From contig JAJTXY010000004.1 in NCBI GenBank assembly GCA_021463865.1, positions 226,858 through 290,857 of the forward strand: a stretch of DNA of 64,000 nucleotides, in the 5' to 3' direction. The translations under genes and the position numbers were made by a program. The notes beneath the pieces were generated by a model. It saw nothing but the letters and a program-made list of their open reading frames with translations, was not told the DNA's origin and made no database searches. How positions within the stretch are numbered: the first letter of the stretch is position 1; each line of letters begins with the position of its first letter. This stretch comes from Anaerolineae bacterium (lineage in GTDB: Bacteria > Chloroflexota > Anaerolineae > Aggregatilineales > J027). Positions 47,055-56,440 of the stretch are shown piece after piece.

Positions 47055-50000
47055 ATGGATAACCTCAGCGGTCAAACGCTTAAGGGCTATGAATTAAAAG
47101 AATTGATTGGGCAAGGGGGTTTTGGGGCAGTTTATCGGGCCTTTCAAACCCTTGTAAAGCGCGAAGTGGCAGTCAAAATTATTTTGCCGCAGTATGCCAA
47201 TCACCCCGATTTTATCCGCAATTTTGAGGCCGAAGCCCAACTGATTGCCCGGCTAGAGCATCTCCATATCGTCCCGCTCTATGATTATTGGCGTGAGCCG
47301 GACGGGGCCTATCTGGTCATGCGCTGGCTGCGCGGGGGTAGTTTACAATCCTCCCTGCGTCAAGGGGCTTGGAATATTGAAAGCGCCGCCCGCCTGCTCG
47401 ATCAAATGGCTGCTGCACTGACCGTTGCCCATCGCAACAACGTCATCCACCGCGACATCAAACCGGGTAACATTCTGCTGGATCAAGATGGCAACGCTTA
47501 TCTGACTGACTTTGGTATTGCCAAAAATCTGGAATCGGGCGACGGGGCGGAGGAAAAAGGCGCAGTCGTCGGTTCACCTGCCTATATGTCGCCAGAGCAG
47601 ATTCGCAGCGAAGAAATTAGCCCACAAACCGATATTTATAGCCTCGGTGTGGTCATGTATGAGGTACTGACGGGTGAACAGCCTTATGGCCCCAACCTGA
47701 CCTCGTCCGAACTCATTTTTAAGCACCTAGGCGAACCGCTGCCAGAACTGCGTAAATTCCGCGCCGATCTCCCAGCAGGTCTAGACCTTGTAATTGAAAG
47801 GGCCACCGCCAAACGCCCCGATGAACGTTTCACCGATGCCATCGAATTTGCCAAAGAATTTCGCAAGGCCGTCAATCTGACCGCGACTTTTGGTGGATTA
47901 ACACCCTCAACGGATGTCGTCACCACCGAAACAGGCTCACCCTTGTTTACCATCAAGGGCGCAGGAACCGGTCGTATTACGATTGATGCGGAGGCACTTG
48001 GTATTGCAATGCCAGAGCCGGAAAATCCGTATAAAGGTCTGCGGGCCTTCCAAGAAGCCGACGCTGCTGATTTCTTTGGACGCAGCAAGCTGATTGAACG
48101 TCTGCAAAATCGCTTGATGGAAGATCACCCAATGGCCCGTTTCTTAGCGGTCATTGGGCCTAGCGGCAGCGGTAAATCCAGTGTAGTCAAAGCGGGTGTG
48201 CTGCCAAATTTACGTAAGGGGGCACTGTCGGGTTCTGACCGCTGGTTCTATGTCGAAATGGTGCCGGGGATTCATCCAGTAGGCAAATTGGCCCAAGCCC
48301 TGCTGAGTGTTGCCATTGATCCACCTCCCGGCCTGCCTCGCCAATTGCGGGAACATGAACGCGGTTTGGTGCAGGCGGTCAATCGCATCTTGCCGGATGA
48401 TAATTCCGAGTTGGTACTGATTATTGACCAATTTGAAGAAGTCTTTACCCAAGCCGAAGATGAGCAAGAACGCGACCATTTCTTAAAGAGCCTCCTAGCC
48501 GCTACAACTGACCCCGAAAGCCGTCTGCGGGTGATCGCCACCCTGCGAGCCGATTTCTATGACCGCCCCCTACTTTTCCCAGAATTTGGCAATCTGATGC
48601 GCGAACGTACTGAAGTCGTTCTGCCGCTAGGTGCAGCCGAGTTAGAAGAGGCGATTGTCGGGCCAGCCCATCGGGTCGGCATGACAGTTGATGAAAAACT
48701 GATTGCGGCGGTGGTCGGCGATGTCAGCGGTGAAGCAGGTGCTTTGCCCTTGCTGCAATATGCCCTAACCGAAGTCTTTGAGCGGCGCAAGGGACGTAAT
48801 CTCACCCTCGAAGCCTATCAGGACAGTGGCGGCGCATTAGGGGCGTTGGCGCGGCGGGCTGAAGATTTGTACAACGAAATGAATGCCGATCAACAGGCCA
48901 CCGTGCGTCAATTGTTCCTCCGCATGGTCACGCTCGGCGAAGGCACGGAAGATACGCGCCGTCGGGTGCGTTGGGCCGAGTTGTTCTCGGTTGCCGCCGA
49001 CCAAGACCAGATGCAAGCGGTTATGGATGCTTTCACTCGTTATCGCCTGCTCACCACTGACGCCGACCCCGCCACACGCGAACCTACCATTACCGTCGCA
49101 CATGAAGCCCTGATTCGTAAATGGGAACGGTTGCGGGGATGGCTCAATGACAGCCGCGAAGACTTGTTGTTGCAGCGCCGCTTGAGCCAAGCCACCGATG
49201 AATGGCTCAATTCCAAGCGAGATCGCAGTTTCCTTGCCAGCGGGGTACGCCTCGGTCAATTCGAGCAGTTGCTCGCAAGCGGAGATATTGCCCTTAGCCA
49301 AGAAGAACGAGAATTTGTGCAGGCCAGTGTGGTCGAACGGGAGGCACAGGCTGCCGAAGAAGAATCACGGAAAGCCAAAGAACTTGAATTAAAGCGTCGT
49401 TCGCGCAATCGTTCAATAGCCGCCGCTGTTGCCGCGGGGGTGGCGCTCATGGGGATTATCCTCACCGCCATCGCCCTCTATCAACGCGCCGAGGCACAGG
49501 AAGCACGCTCCGACGCTGAAGATAACGCCGCCACTGCGACCATTGCTCAGGGGCAAGCCGAATATAATGCGGCAACGGCAGTCGTCGCGCAGGGGCAAGC
49601 CGAAGCCAGTGAACAAGAGGCTCGCAGCCTTTCCTTAGCCTATTATTCACAGCAAGCCCTCCAAGAAAACGCGGTCAATACGGCGATTGCACTGGGAATG
49701 GAAGCTGTGGCTATCCCCTCCCCCAATGCCCTTGCCGAAAATGCCTTGTTTAATGCGGCTGTCACGCCCGGTACACGCCATGTATTAACAGAAACGGACG
49801 TGACATTGGCAACCGCTATCAGCGCCGATGGTCTGTATGGCCTCTCTTCATCAGGTAATCCATTTGGTGAAGCCGCAGATACCAGTGTCAAATATTGGGA
49901 TTTAGAGACTGGACAGGTGATCCACACCCTCACAGGTCATGTTGCCGCAGTTTGGGACGTCGCTTTTAGTCCCGATGGAACACAGGCCCTTTCGTGTGAT

Positions 50001-51803
50001 GCGGACGGCGTTATCATCCTTTGGAATCTAGTGGATGGCACGGAGGTTAAACGTTTCCAAGCAGGCGTAAAATGGGTATTGACCGTTACGTTCACACCCG
50101 ATGGCAAAGGTTTTGTGTCGGGTGGTGGTGATAATCTCAATAATGCCGATTTTAGCCCCGATTCGACTGAACTCGCCCTGTGGGACATCGGCAGCGGCGA
50201 GATCGTTCGACGCTTTGAAGGGCATCAAAAACCGGTATGGAGTGTTGCGGTCAGTGCCGATGGTCAATCGCTCCTATCGGCTTCGGCTGATCCCTTTGGC
50301 ACAGGTGGCGCGGTGGACAACTCCGTGCGTCTATGGAACATTGAAACAGGTGAGGAGCAGCGCCAATTCACCAGCGATTTGACGGGTTTCCTCAGTGTGG
50401 TGCTCACCCCGGATGGCACTGGGGCACTGGCGGGCTTAGGCGGCGGTGATCCAGTCGTCGTGTACTATAATCTTGCCGATGGCACAGAACGCCGATTTGA
50501 ACAGGCCCATACCGATGCGATATGGGCAGTAAGTATAACCGGGGATGGACACACGGCCCTATCTGGTGGTGGGGATAACCTGATGATTCTTTGGAATATC
50601 GAGACAGGCAAACCCATTCGTACCTTCATCGGACATGGTTCAGCCGTTTTGGGGGCCACCATCAGCCCTGATGGCCGTACCGGATTTTCCGCCGGGTCAT
50701 TTGATACTACGTTACGGATTTGGGACTTGGTCAACGGGGCTGAAATTCAGCAAAATAGCATTGGGCAGACAGCCCCACCCACCGTATTCACCCTAGATCA
50801 GTCGCAGACCCAAGCCCTATTAGGTACTTCAGATGGCAGTGTGGTGCAGTGGGATACTACCGAAAACCGCCTCATCTATTCTTTGGCTGGGCATAAAACC
50901 GAAATCCGCTCTGTCGCCATTAGCCCTGATGGGAAATTCGGAGCAGCCGGGGCCATTAACGATACGGATGCGGGCGAAGAAAATGCCGATATTCTCGTCT
51001 GGAATTTAGAAACAGGCGAAGAGGTTTATCGGCTGGTAGGTCATACTCGTGAGGTAAACGCACTTGCCTTTAGCCCCGATGGATCGCGCCTCTACTCTGG
51101 CAGTAATGACAATGACCCAGCCAAACGAGTCCGGGTGTGGAATATGGCGACTGGTGAAGAAGAAGCCATTGATTTTGGGGAACAATCGGAAACGATTTGG
51201 AGTATCACCCTGAGTCCTGATGGAACCACCTTAGCGATTGGCAATGCAGCAGGTGAAATCAAGCTGCTTGATGCGGCCAGTGGTGAACCCCACGCTATTG
51301 CATTTAGCGAAGGGCATACCAATCTGGTCAGAAGCCTTATATTTAGTGCCAATGGAACGCAGTTGCTATCCGGCTCGGCGGACAACAACGTGATTTTGTG
51401 GGATGCGACGACGGGGGCTAAGATTCGTGAATTTCGCGGGCATACGGGTGCAGTCGAAAGCGCTGTTCTGAGTGGAGATGGCAGCTTTATGCTCTCAGCG
51501 GGTGACGATGGTACGATACGCCTCTGGAGCGTAGCCACTGGTCAACAAACCCGGCTCTACGATGGGCATGAAGGCATTGTGGCGGGCGCATATTTCATTG
51601 GCGGCAGTCAAACCTTTTTATCGGCAGGGGAAGATCAAACTATACGGCGGTGGCAGACACTTGGCACACTGGACGAACTTTTGCAATGGGTCGAGGCCAA
51701 TCGAGATGTGACCCCCCTCACCGATGAAGAACGCCAACGGTATGGCTTGCCCGTAGCAATTGCACCAGAAGACGAAGGCACAACCAGTGACACTTTGAAT
51801 TAG
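47055..51803 (+). CDS. Ser/Thr kinase - nSTAND NTPase - WD40 protein
   Basis: 1582 aa. Protein kinase (about 10-275): glycine loop GQGGFGAVYRA, K41, HRDIKPGN (D134), DFG (D152); all catalytic residues present. NTPase of the nSTAND1 class (about 322-640; PYKGLRAFQEADAADFFGR, Walker A GPSGSGKSS near 368, DQFEEVFTQ as Walker B). A membrane helix at about 785-808, then 14 WD40 units (about 905-1545) that could form two propellers. Such multidomain kinases are often signal integrators or conflict-sensing proteins. It sits between lanM and the precursor genes, so it may sense or regulate the peptide system, but this is position only. Confidence 0.9.
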   Translation: MDNLSGQTLKGYELKELIGQGGFGAVYRAFQTLVKREVAVKIILPQYANHPDFIRNFEAEAQLIARLEHLHIVPLYDYWREPDGAYLVMRWLRGGSLQSSLRQGAWNIESAARLLDQMAAALTVAHRNNVIHRDIKPGNILLDQDGNAYLTDFGIAKNLESGDGAEEKGAVVGSPAYMSPEQIRSEEISPQTDIYSLGVVMYEVLTGEQPYGPNLTSSELIFKHLGEPLPELRKFRADLPAGLDLVIERATAKRPDERFTDAIEFAKEFRKAVNLTATFGGLTPSTDVVTTETGSPLFTIKGAGTGRITIDAEALGIAMPEPENPYKGLRAFQEADAADFFGRSKLIERLQNRLMEDHPMARFLAVIGPSGSGKSSVVKAGVLPNLRKGALSGSDRWFYVEMVPGIHPVGKLAQALLSVAIDPPPGLPRQLREHERGLVQAVNRILPDDNSELVLIIDQFEEVFTQAEDEQERDHFLKSLLAATTDPESRLRVIATLRADFYDRPLLFPEFGNLMRERTEVVLPLGAAELEEAIVGPAHRVGMTVDEKLIAAVVGDVSGEAGALPLLQYALTEVFERRKGRNLTLEAYQDSGGALGALARRAEDLYNEMNADQQATVRQLFLRMVTLGEGTEDTRRRVRWAELFSVAADQDQMQAVMDAFTRYRLLTTDADPATREPTITVAHEALIRKWERLRGWLNDSREDLLLQRRLSQATDEWLNSKRDRSFLASGVRLGQFEQLLASGDIALSQEEREFVQASVVEREAQAAEEESRKAKELELKRRSRNRSIAAAVAAGVALMGIILTAIALYQRAEAQEARSDAEDNAATATIAQGQAEYNAATAVVAQGQAEASEQEARSLSLAYYSQQALQENAVNTAIALGMEAVAIPSPNALAENALFNAAVTPGTRHVLTETDVTLATAISADGLYGLSSSGNPFGEAADTSVKYWDLETGQVIHTLTGHVAAVWDVAFSPDGTQALSCDADGVIILWNLVDGTEVKRFQAGVKWVLTVTFTPDGKGFVSGGGDNLNNADFSPDSTELALWDIGSGEIVRRFEGHQKPVWSVAVSADGQSLLSASADPFGTGGAVDNSVRLWNIETGEEQRQFTSDLTGFLSVVLTPDGTGALAGLGGGDPVVVYYNLADGTERRFEQAHTDAIWAVSITGDGHTALSGGGDNLMILWNIETGKPIRTFIGHGSAVLGATISPDGRTGFSAGSFDTTLRIWDLVNGAEIQQNSIGQTAPPTVFTLDQSQTQALLGTSDGSVVQWDTTENRLIYSLAGHKTEIRSVAISPDGKFGAAGAINDTDAGEENADILVWNLETGEEVYRLVGHTREVNALAFSPDGSRLYSGSNDNDPAKRVRVWNMATGEEEAIDFGEQSETIWSITLSPDGTTLAIGNAAGEIKLLDAASGEPHAIAFSEGHTNLVRSLIFSANGTQLLSGSADNNVILWDATTGAKIREFRGHTGAVESAVLSGDGSFMLSAGDDGTIRLWSVATGQQTRLYDGHEGIVAGAYFIGGSQTFLSAGEDQTIRRWQTLGTLDELLQWVEANRDVTPLTDEERQRYGLPVAIAPEDEGTTSDTLN

Positions 51804-52131
51804 CCTCCGATTCATATGGCTTAAATAAAGGATGGCTTAGGGCTGTCCTTTTTTTGTTAACGAAAAGAAAATATCTTATGAAAAATTCGTGGAGAAACAG
51901 GCTGTCTTTGGAAAATAGTGTAGAATACTTTTAAATAGCAAGCACTTAGTCGTAGGAAAGCCGTTGGGTTAGAAACGCAGCGCTTTTTTAGGACTATTCA
52001 CGACAAAAATAATGTCACATGCAAACTGGAAATCGTTCGGTACTGTTTAGTGGTAGATAGCCACAACCGATCTATTTCTGAAAATAGAATAGCCATCTAT
52101 CGCTCAACACCATACTGATAGGAGAACTGCT
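51804..52131 (+). promoter_or_regulatory. 328-base leader region of precursor 1
   Basis: It holds the terminator at 51827-51856, then ATGAAAAATTC (51878-51888), a possible -10 TAGAAT (51921-51926) inside GGAAAATAGTGTAGAAT, and a long A/T-rich leader with partly self-complementary GATAG/CTATC blocks (about 52050-52110). AGGAG lies 10 bases before the precursor ATG. No further gene seen. Confidence 0.4.
51827..51856 (+). terminator. rho-independent terminator of the kinase gene
   Basis: AAAGGATGGC pairs with GCTGTCCTTT (two G-T pairs), then TTTTTG. Confidence 0.8.
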
Positions 52132-52413
52132 ATGTCTAAGCAAATTGCCCTTCAATTCTTGCAAAAAGCAGCGACCGATAAAGCCCTCCAAGAAAAAATC
52201 CGTTCGGCCTCGGTGGATGCCATGCTGAAAATTGCCAAGAGTTCAGGTTTCGACTTCAGCGCAGCCGATTACAAAGCCGCTGTATCTGCCTTCCAAGAAC
52301 TGGCCTCCGATGAACTGTCAGAAGATGTATTGGACATGATCGCGGGGGGTACTGGCTTCAGCGGTGTACGTTTGGATGACAGCGCGACAAATACGAGTGA
52401 CGCCGAGGGTTAA
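52132..52413 (+). CDS. Nif11-type RiPP precursor peptide 1
   Basis: 93 aa. The leader (1-73) has the Nif11-like features: MSKQIALQFLQKAATDKALQ, SGFDFSAADYKAAV and ELSEDVLDMIAGG ending in a double glycine (G72-G73). The C39 domain at 37 kb should cut there and free a 20-residue core beginning TGFSGVRLDD and ending SDAEG. The core has no Cys; it has five Ser/Thr, plus acidic residues, so it can be dehydrated or ester-linked but not made into lanthionine. AGGAG 10 bases before ATG. Confidence 0.87.
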   Translation: MSKQIALQFLQKAATDKALQEKIRSASVDAMLKIAKSSGFDFSAADYKAAVSAFQELASDELSEDVLDMIAGGTGFSGVRLDDSATNTSDAEG

Positions 52414-52428
52414 AAAAGCCTACCTCCA

Positions 52429-52464
52429 CTGTGGCGCAGAGACCCTTGATTGGCTGCGCCACAG
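52429..52464 (+). repeat. perfect hairpin between the two precursor genes
   Basis: CTGTGGCGCAG (52429-52439) pairs with CTGCGCCACAG (52454-52464), 14-base loop, no T run. It could mark the mRNA 3' end or protect it. Confidence 0.65.
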
Positions 52465-52649
52465 CACTATTTGGCACTAAGCCCTGTGAAACTCGTAAAG
52501 ATTTCATGAAAAATTCCTAGCTTTTATACTATACCAAGCGGAAATCGTGTATGATTCAAACAAGGTCGAATTTATTTTGAACACTCTTTCGTTTTACAAA
52601 ATGACTCAACCGTGATTTATGGAACTCTAGTTAGCAAAGGAATCCCTCT

Positions 52650-52892
52650 ATGTCCAAGACAATTGTTCTGGAATATCTGCGCAAAACCAATGGCGTAGCG
52701 ACCTTTGAAGAAATCAGCAAAACGGCGCGTATCAGCATGGCCGACTACAAAGCCGCAGTCATGGCCTTTCAAGAAGAAATTAGCCTCGCTAATGATGAAC
52801 TGCCTGAAGACCTACTCGACATGGTAGCCGGTGGTACAGGGTTCAGCCGCGTCCGTGAAGACGAGGGCGGCTATGGTGACGCCGAGGGCTAA
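52650..52892 (+). CDS. Nif11-type RiPP precursor peptide 2
   Basis: 80 aa, a shorter paralogue of precursor 1. Leader 1-62 (MSKTIVLEYLRKTNG, MADYKAAVMAFQEE, ELPEDLLDMVAGG) ends at G61-G62. The 18-residue core begins TGFSRVREDE and ends GDAEG. It shares with precursor 1 TGFSxVR at the core start and DAEG at the end, and likewise lacks Cys; only Thr1 and Ser4 are dehydratable. The leader is shortened in its first helical half. AAAGGA precedes the ATG. Confidence 0.85.
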   Translation: MSKTIVLEYLRKTNGVATFEEISKTARISMADYKAAVMAFQEEISLANDELPEDLLDMVAGGTGFSRVREDEGGYGDAEG

Positions 52893-52929
52893 TCTCGGAT
52901 CGCTTTTCAACCAAGCAGTATGAAATAAA

Positions 52930-52959
52930 AAGGGCGGCCTATCATATGGGGTCGCCCTT
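52930..52959 (-). terminator. bidirectional terminator
   Basis: AAGGGCGGCC pairs with GGTCGCCCTT. On the minus strand the right arm is followed by TTTTTATTTC, so it ends the GAF gene; on the plus strand only a short T run follows precursor 2. Confidence 0.8.
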
Positions 52960-52979
52960 ATTCATCCCGTCGAAATCCC

Positions 52980-53867
52980 TTACGACGAGGGTTTATCGCC
53001 CGCATTAAACTGCTTCCGCATAGCCTTCGCCTGTGCCGTCAGGCTCTGGAAGAAGTCGCTGTCGGTAATCTCGCTTACCTGCTCCATCACCTTCGCTTGA
53101 TCAATCTGGATTTGCAGGCGCTCAACCTCTTGCCGGGCTTTATTCAAGTCATCTTTCACCTTGGTGAAATTCTGCGCGTTTTCGATAGCGATAGCTGCTT
53201 GTGTGCCAAAGGCGGTCAAGAGGGGAATATCACGCGGATCAAAAACTCCTTGTTCGATACGGTTGTCCGTATACAGCACCCCTACCCCTTCACCACGCAC
53301 CATCAATGGAATACACATAATGGAACGCAGGCCATGTGCGGCGACGCTGGCATTCTGCTTAAAGCGTTCATCTGCCTGTGCGTTGGTGGTGATGATGGCC
53401 TCCCCTTGCTCCAATGCTGCGCTGACCACACTCCGACTAAACACCGCCTCGTCATCCGCCAAATTTTCCTGATCCCAATTACGAGCGGCGCGGAATTTTA
53501 ATTCACCACTGCGCTTCTCTTTCAACAGCAGATATGCACGTTCGGCCCCTGTCAATGCAATCACCGTATCCATGACGTCTTGCAAAACACGGTCTAGTTC
53601 CAACGACGACGTAATCAAGGCGCTGGTTCGCACCAATTCTTCCAACTGACCCCGTTCAGTGGATAGCCGACGGCTGGATTTTTCAATTCCGTCCACATCC
53701 CGGCGAATATTCTGCATCATGCCGCTGATGTCTAATGAAATCTGGACACCATGCGAGGCAAGCTGTTGAAACAGACGGCTTAAGACCGTCTCAAGCTGTT
53801 GGGCATTGGACGACAACCGAGTGAAGCGCTCTAAAATCTCAGGGTCAAGCACGTTTTGCTTCGCCAT
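52980..53867 (-). CDS. GAF-domain protein
   Basis: 295 aa, no membrane helix. N-terminal helical region (about 1-75; heptad-like around LETVLSRLFQQLASH), GAF domain about 80-235 (LDRVLQDVMDTVIALTGAERAYLL, SIMCIPLMVRGEGVGVLYTD, AFGTQAAIAIENA), then a coiled coil (about 235-290). No output domain is fused, so it probably works through a partner. It lies between the precursors and the first ATP-grasp gene, on the opposite strand to the precursors. Confidence 0.8.
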   Translation of the reverse strand: MAKQNVLDPEILERFTRLSSNAQQLETVLSRLFQQLASHGVQISLDISGMMQNIRRDVDGIEKSSRRLSTERGQLEELVRTSALITSSLELDRVLQDVMDTVIALTGAERAYLLLKEKRSGELKFRAARNWDQENLADDEAVFSRSVVSAALEQGEAIITTNAQADERFKQNASVAAHGLRSIMCIPLMVRGEGVGVLYTDNRIEQGVFDPRDIPLLTAFGTQAAIAIENAQNFTKVKDDLNKARQEVERLQIQIDQAKVMEQVSEITDSDFFQSLTAQAKAMRKQFNAGDKPSS

Positions 53868-53948
53868 AGGTGGTTATTACTCTCTCTTGATGTCTACTAC
53901 CTTAACGCCACTCATCATAACGGAAATTGGGGCAGAACACAAAAACCA

Positions 53949-55154
53949 TTAAGCCGGGGGGCGCTGCCAATAATCCGCTACTGCCGAAAAATCTTGGCTA
54001 ATCCGCTGGGCATAGCTGTTGAGCAATTCCATTACCCGATCCGCGCTTGGAGATGCAACAATCATGCCGACATGATATTTTTTGTTCAAGCGCCAGACAA
54101 CTTCAGGATCATTATAGGCCGAGGTGTCGGGATATTCTTGGCGTGCCAGCGAGATCACAATTCCGGCGTAATCTTCGCGCACTTTGGGCAATTGATAGGG
54201 CACACCGCGCAAATGGGCAATTTCCATACGTACCCACTCGACCCAAGGATTTAACCCAGTAGCGGCCTCAATCAAATCCGCGATATTCGCTCCCCCTACC
54301 CGTGCAGCAACCTCCAAGAAATAGAATTTGCCATCCTCACCTTTAATATATTCAGCATGGGCGATACCACGTTCCATACCTAAAGCCTGCAACAACTTGA
54401 TATTCAATTGACGGAGGGCCATCGCATCGGCAGAATCGCGTTCGAGAGTGCGTGTCATAAATACCCCGCCGTCATGCGAGACATTCAGCGGCGGCTTGGC
54501 ATATTTATGCACAATCGAAAACACCACATCACCATTGTTGACAATTGAATCTACATGGAATACATCCCCCGGCACAAATCGTTCAAGCAGATAGGCCGAC
54601 TGCTCATCCCCTATTGATTCCAACTGCGGCCACAACTCATCGGCGTTTTGAATCTTTTTCATGCCCACTGCCCCGGCCCATGTACGTGGCTTGAGCATCC
54701 AAGGGGCTGGTACCCGTTGGGTAAACTGATGAATCTGGTCATGGTTGAGTACCCCCACAAAATCCGGCACTGGAATGCCTGCTTCATGGGCACGGGTTCG
54801 CATCGCCAATTTATCGCGGAAAAAACGAGCCGCGCTGTGTCCCATCCCCGGCATTCGCAGGTGTTCGCGCACAATCGCCGCCATCTCCACATCATATTCA
54901 TCAAGGGGGATGATCTGGTCAATCTTGCGAGTGCGATAGAGATAACTCACCGCGTTGATAACATGCTGCATATTCGAGAGGTCGGGCATAAAATACACTT
55001 CGTCAATACTGTCACGCGGCCAATCTTCGTTTACCCATTTTTCTTTGGCGATCAAAATGACCCGGCAGCCCTGACGATGGGCCTCCCGCATGAGGTCTTT
55101 CCCCTTAAACTCACTGGCGAGACACAAAAATGTAATTTGGGGGGTCTCCGACAT
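53949..55154 (-). CDS. ATP-grasp ligase
   Basis: 401 aa. Pre-ATP-grasp Rossmann-like part (about 8-100; ITFLCLASEFKGKDLMREAH, IIPLDEYDVEMAAIV), then the ATP-grasp core (about 105-320): MLKPRTWAGAVGMKKI as the phosphate-binding loop region, YLLERFVPGDVFHVDSIV and the metal-binding strand FYFLEVAARVGGAN. This arrangement is that of carboxylate-amine ligases of the carbamoyl-phosphate/peptide ligase type; substrate unknown. Minus strand, in the same direction as the GAF gene. ATG 55154 with GGAG 8 bases upstream. Confidence 0.82.
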   Translation of the reverse strand: MSETPQITFLCLASEFKGKDLMREAHRQGCRVILIAKEKWVNEDWPRDSIDEVYFMPDLSNMQHVINAVSYLYRTRKIDQIIPLDEYDVEMAAIVREHLRMPGMGHSAARFFRDKLAMRTRAHEAGIPVPDFVGVLNHDQIHQFTQRVPAPWMLKPRTWAGAVGMKKIQNADELWPQLESIGDEQSAYLLERFVPGDVFHVDSIVNNGDVVFSIVHKYAKPPLNVSHDGGVFMTRTLERDSADAMALRQLNIKLLQALGMERGIAHAEYIKGEDGKFYFLEVAARVGGANIADLIEAATGLNPWVEWVRMEIAHLRGVPYQLPKVREDYAGIVISLARQEYPDTSAYNDPEVVWRLNKKYHVGMIVASPSADRVMELLNSYAQRISQDFSAVADYWQRPPA

Positions 55155-55271
55155 CAAGAAATCTCCTTATAATTGTTTTTCAAGCAAGTGTATCAGGAAA
55201 ATCAGCCAATAGCACTTCGCCCCAATCATCGTTAGAATGAATTCAAGTAACAGCCGTACTAGAGAAGTGAT

Positions 55272-56414
55272 ATGTTTGTGTTTTCACCCAACTACCCTTA
55301 TCAAGAACCTGATAATTATGCTTTATTGCCGATTCCTGAACGCCTGAGTGCGCCTTCAACCATTACAGGGCGAAACGTGGTCATGGCGTTTATAGATTCC
55401 GGGTTCTATCCCCATCCCGATTTGGATAATCGTATCCTAGCGCATATTGATGTCGCTACCCATCAACCTGTCGAATCCACCCAAGACGTACCCCATGACC
55501 ATATCTATAGCTGGCACGGCCAGATGACTTCAGTTGTTGCAGCAGGCAGTGGTCTGACCTCCAGAGGTAAATATCGTGGAATCGCCAGTGCTGCCAAAAC
55601 GGTACTCGTTCGCATCACCAATCGGCGGGGACAGGTTAAGGAACAGGATATTCTACGGGGTCTGGATTGGGTGATTGATAATCACCGTCGCTTCGGTATT
55701 CGGATTGTCAATGTGTCGGTTGGTGGGGATCATGAAACCAGCGACCCGCTGCACTTTTTATTCAGGGCTATTCGCAAGCTGACGGATGCCGGAATCGTGG
55801 TGGTCACAGCAGCAGGCAATTCCAGTAAACCGATTTTGCTACCCCCGGCCAGTTCGCCCGATGCCATTACCGTTGGCGGCTTTGATGACCGCAACACGCT
55901 CGATCCCTCTCGGTGGCAGGTTTATCATCACAGCTATGGCAAAACATATGACGGCCAAACAAAACCGGATGTGATTGCCCCGGCGACATGGATTGCCTCA
56001 CCCATTATGCCCGGTTCGACAATGGAAAAAGAATCGCGCTGGTTAGCCCCTCTGCTCCGTGCCCCCAGTGACGAAGCCATCCGCCAAATTTTATGGAATG
56101 GCTACGCGGATTTAGGTTTCTCGCGCAATCAAGCCGAAAAACCCGATCTTGAAGTGCTGATGGAATTACAAAAACGCCTTCATGCTCATAAAATTATTGA
56201 CGAGCATCATCAGCATGTAGACGGCACATCGGTTTCAACCGCGATTGTGTCGTCGGTGATCGCCCAGATGTTGGAGATCAACCCAAGTTTGACACCCGTG
56301 CAGGTTCGGAATATTCTCGTGTCAACGGCGACTCGTCTGGTCGGCGTCCCAACCGAACAGCAAGGCGCAGGTATTGTAAACCCAACCATAGCGATAAAAA
56401 TGGCAGCTTCTTAA
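55272..56414 (+). CDS. Leaderless S8 subtilase
   Basis: 380 aa subtilisin-type serine protease. Triad D42 (FIDSGF), H82 (YSWHGQ) and S320 (DGTSVST). Oxyanion residue Asn in AAGNSS. No signal peptide and no propeptide of the usual length, so it would be made active in the cytoplasm or be released some other way. Between the oxyanion region and Ser it has an insertion of about 50 aa (RWLAPLLRAPSDEAIRQ onwards). Such subtilases act as leader peptidases in several RiPP pathways; here this is an inference from position. Confidence 0.88.
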   Translation: MFVFSPNYPYQEPDNYALLPIPERLSAPSTITGRNVVMAFIDSGFYPHPDLDNRILAHIDVATHQPVESTQDVPHDHIYSWHGQMTSVVAAGSGLTSRGKYRGIASAAKTVLVRITNRRGQVKEQDILRGLDWVIDNHRRFGIRIVNVSVGGDHETSDPLHFLFRAIRKLTDAGIVVVTAAGNSSKPILLPPASSPDAITVGGFDDRNTLDPSRWQVYHHSYGKTYDGQTKPDVIAPATWIASPIMPGSTMEKESRWLAPLLRAPSDEAIRQILWNGYADLGFSRNQAEKPDLEVLMELQKRLHAHKIIDEHHQHVDGTSVSTAIVSSVIAQMLEINPSLTPVQVRNILVSTATRLVGVPTEQQGAGIVNPTIAIKMAAS

Positions 56415-56440
56415 TCAAAATTGCTTTAGGAAAAAATGTG

